64,000 nt of DNA, taken from the NCBI GenBank assembly GCA_029834535.1, contig JAQMWT010000161.1, positions 61,773 through 125,772 of the forward strand. The letters are read 5' to 3'. The DNA is from Chrysophaeum taylorii. Lineage: Eukaryota > Sar > Pelagophyceae > Pelagomonadales > Pelagomonadaceae. Below the pieces are notes generated by a model. That model was given only the letters and a program-made list of their open reading frames with translations. It did no database searches and was not told the origin of the DNA. The translations under genes were made by a program, and so were the position numbers. Shown piece by piece: positions 47,851-58,392 of the stretch. Every line of letters begins with the position of its first letter. Within the stretch, counting starts at the first letter, position 1.

Positions 47851-50800
47851 TAAAGGGCATGCGGGTGTGAGAGAGCGCCGATAAATCCGTCGGGGCGCTT
47901 TACCCTTGGCCAACACGCTCTCGCTTCACAGCCCAAGCCAAAAGTTGCGCGTGTGGACTAGCTGCCACGGTCTGGACGCAGCTTCCAGCCTCATGTGGTG
48001 CCTGCTAGCCCCAACCCGGATTCGAGTGCATCGGCGGCGATGATACTTGTTCGGTTGCGACGAGGTTGTTCCGAGCATGTACGGGTAATCGTTTTCGTGG
48101 GAACTTATACAGACTCAACCTCGCGCTGATTCCTGACCACAACACCTAAGTGTCCGGGGCACTATGCCTGAGCTACAACCACGACGCTGGGCCGGCTAGA
48201 GACGCATAGGCGGACGAGATCGACGAGATCGACTAGCCCACGGCTTCCACGATCAGTCGCAACTGCTCGTGCAGCAAGAATGGTCTGATCGTTGACCAAG
48301 CATCATCGACCTGAAGCAGGAGTCCGTCGTGCGGGTCTATGAAGGCGCGTGGCTCAAGTAAGCGATGCGCTGCTCGTCCAGCTTGGCTACTCATTGCAGC
48401 TGTTCGTGCGCAACTCAAGAGATCCCGAGAGCTGTACGTATGGTTCTAATGTTTGTGGTGGTGATATGCACCGACGTCATTGGATGTTTGATGTCACCTC
48501 AGCACCAATCGAATGCCCACGTCGATGCGAAAGACGCACTCTTCTACCAACCCCGGTCCGCTCCGCTCTGACGACCGAGGCAGAGCTTCATCTCCGAATT
48601 TCATCCATCCCTCGCAAGGATGTGCGTTCTATATCTGAGCAACGGTGACCCATTCTACGACGGATCGCTCCCATTGGACTAGTTGTATCTTTGAGCTCAT
48701 TTACGAAGACAAGGAAATGGGCATCGACATTTCGTAATTCGGCCGCAATTTCGGCGCCGAAAGCACCGGATTCCAACGACATGTGGGGATATGGATGATT
48801 GAAGAGTAAACCGACACCCCTCATGAAATGCAGCGCGATTCCATAGCATCGACGTCCTCGTTGACGAGTCGGCACCGGTATTTCACAGTCTGCTGTTGCT
48901 CCAAGTATTCGGCGTCCTAATCGAATTGTCCTGTAGATTCCGACTTCCTCAACAACAAAATCTAAACCAAGCCGCGGACCAGCAGGCGCTCGGTGGCACG
49001 CGATGATTTACCACTGGACAATGGCCCGTCAACCTCTCAAGTCATTGCTGGAGTGACCACCAACGGCAGGCTGCAGCGCTGCCTTGATTGCGGGTGCAAA
49101 GTCAATGACCGTATCCCATTGGACACAGCTTAGCTACATTGCAGCTACGCCAAGCTTTGACTCCAGCCCCCATGCGCGCAGTGACCTGTTGCGGAGCACC
49201 CCAATATGACCTCGAAAACGTTTCGGCCGACGGTTTTGCTTGAGTCATCGCGGAATCGCGCGACAAGATACGGTGAAGGTGCGACTGTGGTAATTAGATA
49301 ATAATTTTCTGGAATAGGCCTCTTGTCATCGTAAGGAGATTTGGTCCCTGGCTCAAACTCTGGCTTCATCGACACACCGCCGACTCATCTTTGCCCCAAC
49401 TGAAAATGGGTCGCTCCAAGTTTGCTGCAATAAAATCGACCGTATCTTGTTCGCGAGAACGTCGATAACTCTGATAAGTGTGCATGACGGGTCCACTGGG
49501 GTTTACCCCTAAGAAGGAAAAATAAAATCGCTGCATGATAACCTACAAGCGCGTTCGAGTACGAAAGACTACCTTACGATGCTAAGATGTTCGAGGTTAA
49601 CTGTACCAGTACCTGGCGAATCAGCAAGCGCGACGCTGTCTTGATACTCTGCATCCACTGTGGTAAAGTTGCCTGCTGGTGAACATGCGCACTTCGCCAT
49701 TTTTTTTTTTTATAATCGATGACGGCGAATGCAAACAAAAAGTCTGGTGCCGTACACAGGCTCGATCACCTCAACTGCCGCATCATCGCAACTTAATGCA
49801 ATAATTTGCTGGGCACCGTACGTGCGTGTTCGGGCCGGCTCATATCCCTATGGTCGGTCCGTCGTCGCCAATCACGAGTACGGCGACGACGTCAATCTAA
49901 AACCAAGTACGGCGACGACGTCAATTTAAAACCAACTGGACATTCTGATGGCTCTTCGGGCTATGCGAACAACGACCGCGCACTCGGTGCGCCTTGGGCT
50001 GCGACTCACGGTCTCGAACTTCAATGTTCTACGGCGACGGATTGACAGTTCTGGTGACACGAGTATAGCTACTGCAAAGGATCGGACAGCCTCTGCGTGT
50101 GGCTATGCGAGGCCAGTGCGAGCGTGTCTACGCCATGGTAGACGACGCCGTGATGCGCTTCCACTAAAATCAATGGCACGACGGCGACTCCTGGCTCGAT
50201 CACAGCAGCCTGGCTGCATATTGCTATTCGGTCAAGTTCCTTCAGCACGCTCATGACGCTCTGCGGATGACTGCCCCAGACCTTAAAAAGGGTGACTCGA
50301 AACCTGAGGTCATCACAGCTGCGTCGGCTGAGTCGAGTCGTACGAGGAGAGAAATTACAAACACCCACCAATTCATGGACAAGGACACATCAGGCACGAG
50401 TGCAGCTACGCGTCTCATGACGTCCGGTTCGTAGCGACGCACTGCCCACTGTTTCGTTCGCGAGCGGCCTTTGGGCCTATGACGTCTCGTCCTTCTCACC
50501 AATCTGGCGCGAGCCCCAATCAGCCCTGCATCCACTGAAATTCTCTATCCCACTGAGAAACCAACGAACATTTTTTGCGGAGCCAAGGGCCGCGATTCCG
50601 ACGCCAGCGTCTATCAGTTCAAAAGCAACTCCATGTCCGAAGCGATCATGCGGAAGTGGACGACGCTGTCTCGCGGCCGAGATGTGGTCATTTCAGGGTC
50701 CTGAGAGACGTCTGGCGAGGCGACGCCTGTCGCATTCTGCAAATGGCTCTAAGCACTAGGGTGGAATGGCTCAAGAAGAACTTGTCAACTCCTGCCGACG

Positions 50801-51400
50801 CACCGAAATTTCTCGTCAGCATGGGACTCATGTGTGGCGGTCAAGGTGAAGTCGCGACGTACACCTTGGTGCAGGCAATAACGCAAAGAAAGAGCAGGGC
50901 GGGGCAATACTATTGTTGTTGTTTTATGGCTAGCAGCTCCCAAGCTCAAGGAGCCAGAATGGGGGATCGCAGAGGCATTATTGTGGCAAGCATCCTCCAG
51001 GCGAAACGAGGTATTTTTGAGAAAAACGGATGGGGAGACAATGACTACTTACGGAACCAACGTGCTCGACTCCAGCGGAATGCGTCAAAAGAGCATGCTC
51101 GTTGGACGGTATCGTCCTTGTCGCCCGCGGCTGGTATCGCACTCTCGAATCTGTAGCTTCAAAGATTTGGGAGCCCTGTCGAACGAATACCACTCCTACC
51201 TACATCGCATTATCCAAGACCGCGAGCCTCGCCCACTTGTCTACAGAAACCTTAGCTTTGGTCGTGGCTGGCCTTGTACTTGCAAACGGATCCTAGCGAC
51301 GAGGTCGGCGTCAAATGCGACATCATCTATGATACCCACCGAGCATCGACGGAGGTAACAGCATAAGCATATCTTCTTCAAATTGTCCCCACACCTTCCA
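47851..51400. other. gene-poor DNA with faint decayed coding stretches
   Basis: No intact gene. GC content is lower than in genes. Coherent but broken frames can be read: minus strand about 49700-48600 (CSPAGNFTTVDAEYQDSVAL, KPEFEPGTKSPYDDKRPIPE, MRGVGLLFNHPYPHMSLESG), and plus strand about 50160-50690 (DSWLDHSSLAAYCYSVKFLQ, KKGDSKPEVITAASAESSRT, SVYQFKSNSMSEAIMRKWTT). They look like old genes or mobile-element proteins but no family is recognised. A 29-bp unit is tandemly duplicated at 49878-49935. Confidence 0.35.
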
Positions 51401-51454
51401 TGGTTTACTCTCTTGAAGTTGAAGCTTGAACTCCAATTTACAGGCACTTCCACA

Positions 51455-51702
51455 AGGACGATCGATGCCTGGAACCAGTGGTCCGTCTTGAAGTCCTGGG
51501 CGATCTCGTGGACAAGGCGCTGAGAGGGAAGTTGCTAATAAGGATCTCGTTCGACTTATGGTAGGGATGGATTTCGCGGAGCAAGAGAGTGCCCGGGCGG
51601 TCGGGATTGGCTTCTTGACGCCGTTGGTGGCCGCGGACGTGGTTGCGAGCTGCTTGCGTGGAGCCTTGGCTCGGTGGACCGGCGTACGGTTTGTTATGAC
51701 TG
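51455..51702 (-). pseudogene. decayed histone H3 copy
   Basis: Minus-strand DNA aligns with the N-terminal two thirds of the live H3 gene (43565-43818). Shared blocks include GGTCCGTCTTGAAGTCCTG.GCGATCTCG and GGTTGCGAGCTG.TTGCGTGG.GCCTTG. The start codon is lost, several small indels break the frame, and the C-terminal third is not recognisable. It faces away from a decayed H4 copy just as the live genes do. Confidence 0.85.
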
Positions 51703-51861
51703 GTGTTTTTGCTGGGATGATTTCACATTGCCGAAACGTTCTTGCTTCTCACGACACACGACCATGATTGGCAGATAACCAAAGGATAGTAGTGGTGCCG
51801 CATGTTGCGCATCGGCTTCAAAACAACCGTCGAAGCCAGACAGATGTGGGAAGAAAAAAAA

Positions 51862-52213
51862 TCGTCTGGACGCGGCAAAGGAGGCAAGGGCTAAGGGCGT
51901 CGCGAAACGCCATCGCAAGATCCTCTGCAGGCAGGCAGGCAGGCAGGCAGGCGACAAGATCCAGCGTATCATTATTATTATAGTCTGCAATTGTAATGCC
52001 ACGGCGACGTCAAACGAATCTCTGGTTTGATCAAAGAGGAGACCCTTGACGCACACATCTCTAGGAGGACTTGCTCGAAACCGTGTCATCTACAGTTCGG
52101 TCGCCGAGCACGCTCGCAGCCGCAAGACGGTCGCGGCGATGGACGTTGTCCATATGCCCAAGAGCCCTAGGGCCACACGCTATACTGCTACGGCTTTGGC
52201 GGCGGAGCTCTGA
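51862..52213 (+). pseudogene. decayed histone H4 copy
   Basis: Plus-strand DNA aligns along nearly all of H4: TCTGGACGCGGCAAAGGAGG at the start (ATG changed to ATC-GTC), the GGTTTGATC..AGAGGAGACCC block, GAGCACGC.CGC.GCAAGACGGTC and CTACGGCTTTGGCGGC at the end. A GGCA microsatellite (51925-51951) and other insertions break the frame, and there is no stem-loop after it. It keeps the divergent layout with the H3 relic, about 160 bp apart. Confidence 0.88.
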
Positions 52214-52995
52214 TGAATGGTGACGCGCGTTGGGGTTAAACAAGAAAGCCGCACCACGGTACTTACCACTCGAATGAAGTCTCGACTCCCCCGTACCGGA
52301 GTGACGGAGTGGAATGAATTTTCGACCACCAGCCTCGTGCGCGCGCGAACGTTCGACAACGTAGCGAACAACAAATTCGGGCGCTGTTGCCCGTCCGGTT
52401 GATTAACTAAACCGTCAATGAAATATGGTGTAATTAAGGGTCTGCTGTGAGTCGTCCGCGCTCTAAAACAAAATAGAAGAGGGCAGCAGGAGCCGGAGCG
52501 CGCTGGTTTGTGCTCCGGAATAGTGGATCATCTGACGCCGGGCTTTCGGACGGTATGGAGGAAGAAAGACGAATATATATCAGAACGACCCCCTTTCGCC
52601 CGCCCCGCGAGACACATCGGCGGTTTGTTTGTCCGTAAAAGAACGGAACGGAAACGCGCGAGTGGAAGAAGGGAGGGAACCGGGTGGAGAGATGGACATC
52701 CAAGATATTTGTCCGAGCGAGCGGGAATCGTCATTGGACGTAAATATTTGTAGTAGTTTTAGACCTCGGCGCACACGATAGGGTGGCGCGGCTGTGGCTG
52801 GGTGGTGCTGGCGCTGGTAAGAGCAAGGAGGTAGCCACGAGTCGAAAAGATGGCGCGGGAAGGTGGACGGACGACGAGGGTGGGACCAGCGGCATGGGTG
52901 CACAAGAGGGACGTCGTTGGTATCCAGGTCGTCTCTCTCGAGGTGCCGGACGTGAATGGCGCGCGAAGGTGGAAACGAGGGCATTGGATGCGTCG
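52214..52995. other. intergenic DNA before PP2C 3' end
   Basis: No gene was seen. The right part is the 3' flank of the phosphatase gene. Confidence 0.35.
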
Positions 52996-54909
52996 TTATG
53001 GGGCGGTCTCGACTAGCGCGGCGCCGCGGGAACTGGTCGGGGATCGGGCGAGCCTGACGACGATGACGGTCATGTTGTCGGTCGAGCCGGCCTGCGAGGC
53101 GGATCTGACGAGCGCCTTGGCCGAGTCTTGTTTCTTGGCGGTGGCGCTCGCGACGATGTTGACGGCCTGCTCGTTGGTTAGGACGTCCCAGATCCTGCGG
53201 GCGAGGCGGGAATGAAAAAAAGGAGAAAATAAAACGCACCCGTCGCAGCCGAGGATGACAAAGCGATCGGTGGTGAGGTCGAAGTTATGGACGACGACCT
53301 CGGGGTCGCCGATGACGCACTTGATCGAGTGGTACTTGAGGGTGACGTCGCCGATCGAGCGAGAGAGAGAGAGGCCGCCGGGGTAGCAGCGCATGGGGGC
53401 CGCGGGGTGGGCGCCGAAGCAGAAGACGGGGCAGCGGGCCCCGGCGGCGGCGGTGACGTTACGGGCGTTGGCCTCCTTGAGGCTGCGGCCGACGGTGCCG
53501 CCCGAGGCGACGATTCGCTCGTGCTCCGCGGCCGATGTGGGCTTGTGGTCGATGGTGAGGGAAGCCGCCGACCAGGATCCGTCCGCGAAACGTCCGAGGA
53601 TGGCGCGGGAGTCGCCGACCCAGCCGAGGGTCGCGACGTTGGAGGTGACGACGCAGACGACGGCCGTCGTGCCGTCGAACCAGCGGGGCGACGCCGAGAG
53701 CGCCGCGCGCAGGTACGACTGCTCGGTGCGCTGGATGCCGTAGCGCATGGCCTCTTTCATGTCGCCGCGCCGCCAGGCGGCCGTCGACGTGATGTTGTCG
53801 AGGAGCCGCTGGCCGCAGTATTCGGCCGCCCGCGAGCCGGCGTGCCCGTCGAACACCGCGAAATAACACTTGCTCGGGTCGTCCTGGATCGACCCGTTGA
53901 CCATGTAGACGTCCTCCATCGTCCGTCGCCGGCCCTGTTCGGAGGCGACCGCGAAGGACGCGACGTACGAGAGCGCCTTGGTCTTGATTGTCGCGACCGG
54001 TCGGGCGGGCCGCGGACCGACGGATTTTTCCTCTTCCTTCTTGACTTCCTTTTTGGGGGGTACTTTGCCGAGTACCGGGGCCCTCTCCTCCTCCTCCTCC
54101 TCATCCTCCTCCTCCTCCTCCTCTGGCCGCGGCGGCGACGACGACTCGGCCGGCTCTCCGTTAAACTCGACGATGGGTTTCGCGTGCGAGGCCGTCGGGG
54201 TCGCGTCGCCGCTCAACAAGTCGAGGTCGACGTCGGCGACTCCGACCGCGGAATCGAGCGCGATTTCTCCGGGCAAGCGTCGCTCCGCCTTTGAGTTTTC
54301 GCTGTCAAACCGGATGTCTCCGGGCTTGAGCACGGGCGTCGCCCTCGCCGTGTGGTACCCCTCGGATTCGTCGTCGTCCTCGTCGTCCTCGTCGTCGCGT
54401 CGCGCGTCCTCTCGGCCGCGCGCGGTCTTGACCGTTTCGGCCGTCGAGATGAGACCCTTCTCCACGACATCGACGCGCGACTCCTCGACGAACACGGGGG
54501 GCGGCGCGATCCTTGGATCTTCGTCGATTTGGTGGTGGTGGTCGCCCGCGTCGTCGTCGTCGACAAAGCCCTCCTCGGGCTCGACGACGGGCGAGGGCTC
54601 CTCGTCGTCGTCGTCGGGGGTCTTCGCCTCCCCCGGGTCCCCCGTCATCACCGCGGGCTTGGGAGTCATCCTTGCAGAGACCGTCTCGGTCTCTTCGGCC
54701 ACCGGTGTAAAGGGCGCTCCCAGAGCCTCCGGTTTCGTTGTCGGCTCGAGGTCGTCCGAGGGAACGGTCGCGGTCTCCCCTTTTTTGGCGGTCGCATCGC
54801 CGGTGGGCGCAGCGAGGAGCCGCTCCTCGCCGCATAACTCGCAGACGAGCGAGTTTCCAGCCAAATTTTGAAAGCCGCACTCGGCGCACAGCCAAAACCG
54901 CTCGTCCAT
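52996..54909 (-). CDS. PP2C protein phosphatase with N-terminal RanBP2-type zinc finger
   Basis: 622 residues after removing a 45-nt GTGCGT...CGCAG intron (53239-53195); first ATG at 54909. Residues 6-26 form a RanBP2/Npl4-type zinc finger (W6, C8, C11, N15, C23, C26). Residues 30-310 are disordered and acidic, with poly-Glu and poly-Asp runs. The PP2C domain (about 320-615) has [26 protein letters not shown] (metal Asp), [43 protein letters not shown] (intron here) and [13 protein letters not shown] (metal Asp-Asn). Mg/Mn-dependent Ser/Thr phosphatase. The zinc finger may bind ubiquitin or RNA. The intron is a multiple of three without a stop, so retention would insert 15 residues next to a metal-binding loop. 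It shares a 46-bp promoter with H2B copy 2. Confidence 0.92.
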   Translation of the reverse strand: MDERFWLCAECGFQNLAGNSLVCELCGEERLLAAPTGDATAKKGETATVPSDDLEPTTKPEALGAPFTPVAEETETVSARMTPKPAVMTGDPGEAKTPDDDDEEPSPVVEPEEGFVDDDDAGDHHHQIDEDPRIAPPPVFVEESRVDVVEKGLISTAETVKTARGREDARRDDEDDEDDDESEGYHTARATPVLKPGDIRFDSENSKAERRLPGEIALDSAVGVADVDLDLLSGDATPTASHAKPIVEFNGEPAESSSPPRPEEEEEEDEEEEEERAPVLGKVPPKKEVKKEEEKSVGPRPARPVATIKTKALSYVASFAVASEQGRRRTMEDVYMVNGSIQDDPSKCYFAVFDGHAGSRAAEYCGQRLLDNITSTAAWRRGDMKEAMRYGIQRTEQSYLRAALSASPRWFDGTTAVVCVVTSNVATLGWVGDSRAILGRFADGSWSAASLTIDHKPTSAAEHERIVASGGTVGRSLKEANARNVTAAAGARCPVFCFGAHPAAPMRCYPGGLSLSRSIGDVTLKYHSIKCVIGDPEVVVHNFDLTTDRFVILGCDGCVLFSPFFHSRLARRIWDVLTNEQAVNIVASATAKKQDSAKALVRSASQAGSTDNMTVIVVRLARSPTSSRGAALVETAP

Positions 54910-54955
54910 AGTCGGCAGCAACCGAAGCGAGTTTTTTTCTCAACGGTCCTCAACA
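54910..54955. promoter_or_regulatory. 46-bp bidirectional promoter, PP2C / H2B copy 2
   Basis: Only 46 bp separate the ATG codons of the phosphatase and the second H2B. It contains a T-tract (GAGTTTTTTTCTC) but no TATA box and no copy of the CTWGCGACACG motif found near the clustered histone genes. Confidence 0.5.
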
Positions 54956-55309
54956 ATGGCCAAGACTCCCTCAAAAAAGTCCGCCAAGGCGCCCAAGAAG
55001 GCCGCCGAGGGGAAGAAAAAAAAGGCCCGCGTCGAGACATACTCGACCTACATCTACCGCGTCCTCAAGCAAGTCCACCCCGACACGGGCATTTCGAAGA
55101 AGGGCATGTCGATCATGAATTCGTTCATTAACGACATCTTCGAGCGCATCGCCCTCGAGGCCTCCAAGCTCTCGCGCTACTCCAAGAAGCAGACCCTCTC
55201 GTCGCGCGAGATCCAGACGGCCGTCCGTCTCATGCTCCCGGGCGAGCTCTCCAAGCACGCCGTCTCCGAGGGTACGAAGGCCGTCACCAAGTTCACCTCC
55301 TCCTCCTAA
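54956..55309 (+). CDS. histone H2B (copy 2, no stem-loop)
   Basis: 117 residues, identical to copy 1 except in the tails ([10 protein letters not shown] instead of [10 protein letters not shown]; ending TSSS instead of TSST). Core segments are unchanged. The coding DNA differs at many third positions, so this is an old duplication held by selection. The 3' flank has no GGTGTT...AACACC stem-loop within 200 bp, unlike copy 1, which suggests a polyadenylated, replication-independent transcript. Confidence 0.96.
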   Translation: MAKTPSKKSAKAPKKAAEGKKKKARVETYSTYIYRVLKQVHPDTGISKKGMSIMNSFINDIFERIALEASKLSRYSKKQTLSSREIQTAVRLMLPGELSKHAVSEGTKAVTKFTSSS

Positions 55310-55552
55310 GCGACCCGACCCGACCGAGGTGGCTTGGGCCCCACAGACAACAAAACTCCACGACGCCAACGCGTCTTGTGCCTTTCTTCTCTTTCGCGGA
55401 TCAACAACAACAACAACAACGACAACAACGACGTAGGAACACCGCCGCTCGCACCTGGCTCCGGATGATGGTCGTGTTGTTCTGCTGCTCTGGTGGCCGG
55501 GGCCCTCTTCCTCCTTTCTTTCTCCCTCTCTCCTCCGTCGCTCTGTCTGGGG

Positions 55553-55583
<31 letters not shown>

Positions 55584-55619
55584 TATAACACACAGCCATA
55601 GCGAACCTCCGCCGCGCCG
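55310..55619. repeat. microsatellite-rich gap: (CAA)n, (AGCC)n
   Basis: 310 bp between convergent genes with CAA repeats (55401-55432) and AGCC repeats (55553-55582). No gene. Confidence 0.8.
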
Positions 55620-56753
55620 TCACAGGTTGAGGCTCGGCGACGAAGAAGAAGGAGAAGAAAGAGGAGGAGGAAATGCCGGCGGTGGTGCGCGTTGCGGACT
55701 CGACGACGACGACGAGGAGGAAGAGCGTCGGGATGAATGGCGGTCTGCGTCGCGGAGAGAGCGGACTTGAGGTGTCGCCGCGATTGACGGCGGGGGACAA
55801 AAAGGGTTCTGGTCCTCGCGCACGGCGGCCTCGCGGTAGGCTAGGCGATCCTCCTGGAGCATGGCGAGGCGGTCGGCCTGCTCCCGGAAGGCGGCTTGCC
55901 TGTTCTCTCCTTTGATAAAGGTCAAGAGAAGGGGCCTCGGGGCATCGTGGATAAGGTCCCAGAGCTTTGAAAAGTCCAAAGAGCGGCACTCCGGCAAAAG
56001 CTTGCCCCCGATACCGACGAGCTCGTCGCTGGGTCTGAGCGTGGCGAAGTGCTGGCAGTCGGGACGCGTACCGTCGACGAAGACGAAGCGACGGCCGTCG
56101 TCGCCGTATTGGGCGAACTGGATCCGCAAGCCGAGGCGCGCCGCAGAAAATTCGAGCTCAAAGACGAGGCCTTGCTGCTGCATAAAGCGGAAGTGCTGCA
56201 ACAGCGTGCGCCGTTCGGCCGACGCGTGCGACGCCCGCACGGCGTCGCGGCCCTCCTGCACGAGTTTTTGGTTCCCCTTGGTGGCTTCCAGACTCCGCAG
56301 GATGTTGTCGCGGACCTTGCGAAGCGCGTAGGTCCGGACGTCGAGGGAATCGTACTGGAGATGCGCGTGGCGCCGCACGAGCTGATCGGTGGTGAGGAGC
56401 GTCGCGCGATAAAACGCGTCGACGCTCTGCTTGAGGACTCTCGCGAACCATTTTTTCGTGCGCGCGAGCAGTGTATGCAGCTGCCGCCGCGCGACGGTGG
56501 GCATCCGCGCGACCCACGCAACCTTGGGCTGCTCCCGCAGCACCTCGCCAATACTATTCCCTTTCTTCTTCGTCGTCTTTCTTTTGGCACGCCACACCAC
56601 TTTCTTCTTCGGGGCGACCCGCGTCGCCGGCAACAAATCGATGAACCGCTCGATCGAACTGCGCCCAGCTCGCGCCTCGACCTCCTCGACGGCCGCGTGC
56701 ACCTCGTGGAACAACTCGTCGTCCTTCGACGACGACGCCGCCGCCGCCGCCAT
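55620..56753 (-). CDS. protein with PDZ-like domain and basic helical N-half
   Basis: 377 residues. Residues 1-60 are polar with a basic cluster (APKKKVVWRAKRKTTKKKGN). Residues 85-195 are helical, Arg/Leu-rich (LLARTKKWFARVLKQSVDAF and nearby). Residues 197-282 look like a PDZ fold: FELEFSAARLGLRIQF, RRFVFVDGTRPDCQHFATLR, PSDELVGIGGKLL, then PLLLTFIKGE; the GLR/GLGF-like loop, the 'L.P.DEL..I.G' turn and the final strand are typical. The C-terminus is Ser/Pro-rich. PDZ domains bind C-terminal peptides; the partner is unknown. One exon. Confidence 0.7.
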   Translation of the reverse strand: MAAAAASSSKDDELFHEVHAAVEEVEARAGRSSIERFIDLLPATRVAPKKKVVWRAKRKTTKKKGNSIGEVLREQPKVAWVARMPTVARRQLHTLLARTKKWFARVLKQSVDAFYRATLLTTDQLVRRHAHLQYDSLDVRTYALRKVRDNILRSLEATKGNQKLVQEGRDAVRASHASAERRTLLQHFRFMQQQGLVFELEFSAARLGLRIQFAQYGDDGRRFVFVDGTRPDCQHFATLRPSDELVGIGGKLLPECRSLDFSKLWDLIHDAPRPLLLTFIKGENRQAAFREQADRLAMLQEDRLAYREAAVREDQNPFCPPPSIAATPQVRSLRDADRHSSRRSSSSSSSSSPQRAPPPAFPPPLSSPSSSSPSLNL

Positions 56754-56882
56754 GGCGCCACCAGAGTTTGTGGATTCGACTTTGGGACGGACGGACGAAT
56801 TTTATTATTACCTCTTCGACATGTACATATTTCCGGTTCGTCCGTTGGGATTTTTGACTGCCCGACGGGGTTTTACGTTGTA

Positions 56883-57705
56883 TTATGAACACCAAGATCG
56901 AGCCCAGTGGTGAACCGCGATGGTGTCGGCGGTGGCGAAGGCGGCCGGGTCGGCGGTAGCGGTGTTTGGCGCCGGGTAGAAGACATCCGGCGGAAGACAG
57001 AGCGCGTCGTCGGGGGCCGCGGCGAGGGTGTCGCAGAAGACGCGCGTGAAGAAGCCGGGGCCCGTGCGGTCGATGGTCTGGGCGGCGGCGTTTTGGTGGA
57101 GCGCTCGAGCACCGGTGTCGTCGAGGAAGCCAGAAGCGAGGACAGCGCCGAGCAGGGGCGGCGCAGGAGTCAAGCGCCGCACGCACTCGCGCACGACGAC
57201 GTTCCCCCGGGCCGCGCCGATCAACGCGTTGTTGATCTCGACGACATCGACGTTAGAGAAGCCCGCGTAGCACCCGACGCCCTCGTGGAGAAAATCGAGA
57301 CTTTTGAGCGGCTCAAAGTCGAGGTCGACGTACACGCCGCCGTGCCTAGACAAGGGTAACGATTTCGACGATTGCCAGCTCGCGCCTCGCCAGAATCTCG
57401 TAGCGCGCGATGTCGGCCTTCTCGCCCCACGAGTGCGCGGCGGCGAAGGCTCGCGCGTTCTCGAGGCCGAACTCCTCGACGTCGGCGTCGCGCCACAACC
57501 GGTACTCCCACTCGTGATGCAAAGCGCGCCATCGCGCAGCAAATTCTAAAAACCGTTCCGGAATCGGCCGGGGGCCCAACCATATCTGGTGGATGCTGCG
57601 GGGGATGCTGCTCGGTCCCCGGACGCCTTCACACCATCGCCGGTACCGCTCCTCCAGCACTTCGACCGGGACGCCCCACAGATTCCGACACTCGCCTCCG
57701 AACAT
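56883..57705 (-). CDS. GT32-type glycosyltransferase (DXD sugar-binding family)
   Basis: Two exons, 57705-57386 and 57345-56883; joining them gives 260 residues. IPRSIHQIWLGPRPIPERF (34-52) begins the domain; EKADIARYEILAR|HGGVYVDLDF (95-117) contains the DXD site (D114, D116) and is split by the intron. The C-terminal part has EINNALIGAARGN and ends in AVHHWARSWC, typical of Gly_transf_sug (GT32) proteins such as OCH1/initiation-specific mannosyltransferases. The 40-nt intron starts with GC and ends with CTAG: no GT is available that keeps the conserved frame, so it is a GC-AG intron. No signal peptide is visible in this start, so an additional 5' exon is possible. Confidence 0.85.
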
Positions 57706-57768
57706 CTTTTCTTTCAGTATCGACGCAGTAGGGTTTGGGACCGGCTGACGTAAGTAGCAGCTCCAAAG

Positions 57769-58392
57769 ATGATACGGCAGCTTGTTCTCATCGCGGCGTC
57801 AGCCGTCGCGCTGCGCGTACCTGGACCGGGAAGGCTGCAGCGGCTCATCTTCCGAAAAAAAACTATCGCTGAACCTCTCACGACAGCTGGGACCAACGAG
57901 ACGGCAGTCCTCGTGCTTCCCGAACTGGCGAACGCGACGACAGTGACGACGTTGCCCGAGATCCAGCAAAACACCACCGCATCGCTCGAGCAATTTTCGA
58001 AATTTGACGAGTTTCTGTTCGAGTGGGGCCTCAAGGAGGATCCAAGAATTCCCGAAGAATGCCGCGTCGCGCCGATCGACCGTATCAAGAGCTCGGGCAG
58101 AGCCGGCGTCGCCGCGTATGCCCTCACGGAGGGCGCTTTCTGGTTGTCGAGCGTCCCCCTTGCTGTGGCTGCTGTCGCCTACACCACGGGTTCCTTGCCG
58201 GACGTCTCCACGCTCGAGGGCAAGGAGCAAATCGCTGGCTACGTCTTTGCGTTCACGACGTTCGCCCGCACCATAGTCCCCCTTCGAATCGCCCTCGCCC
58301 TCGCATTGGCACCCTGGTGCGACCGAAACATCATACAGAAATTCTTTCCAGCCGTGCCTCCCTCCGACGACTGCGAACTTCCCGAAGAGTGA
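57769..58392 (+). CDS. DUF1279 (FAM210-like) membrane protein, organelle-targeted
   Basis: 207 residues. Hydrophobic signal-like start (1-18, LVLIAASAVALRV) followed by a basic stretch, consistent with secretory-type plastid targeting. A Thr/Asn-rich linker runs to about 75. Residues 103-192 match DUF1279: IDRIKSSGRAGVAAYALTEG, a membrane helix (FWLSSVPLAVAAVAY), then RTIVPLRIALALALAPWCDR. FAM210 proteins act in mitochondria or plastids, but their molecular role in algae is not established. Starts 63 bp from the divergent GT32 gene. Confidence 0.8.
   Translation: MIRQLVLIAASAVALRVPGPGRLQRLIFRKKTIAEPLTTAGTNETAVLVLPELANATTVTTLPEIQQNTTASLEQFSKFDEFLFEWGLKEDPRIPEECRVAPIDRIKSSGRAGVAAYALTEGAFWLSSVPLAVAAVAYTTGSLPDVSTLEGKEQIAGYVFAFTTFARTIVPLRIALALALAPWCDRNIIQKFFPAVPPSDDCELPEE

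Noticed and set aside
55310-55520. histone stem-loop after H2B copy 2
   Set aside because: Only GGTGGCTTGGGCCCC is present, which does not form the 6-bp stem with a 4-nt loop nor has the ACCC flank.
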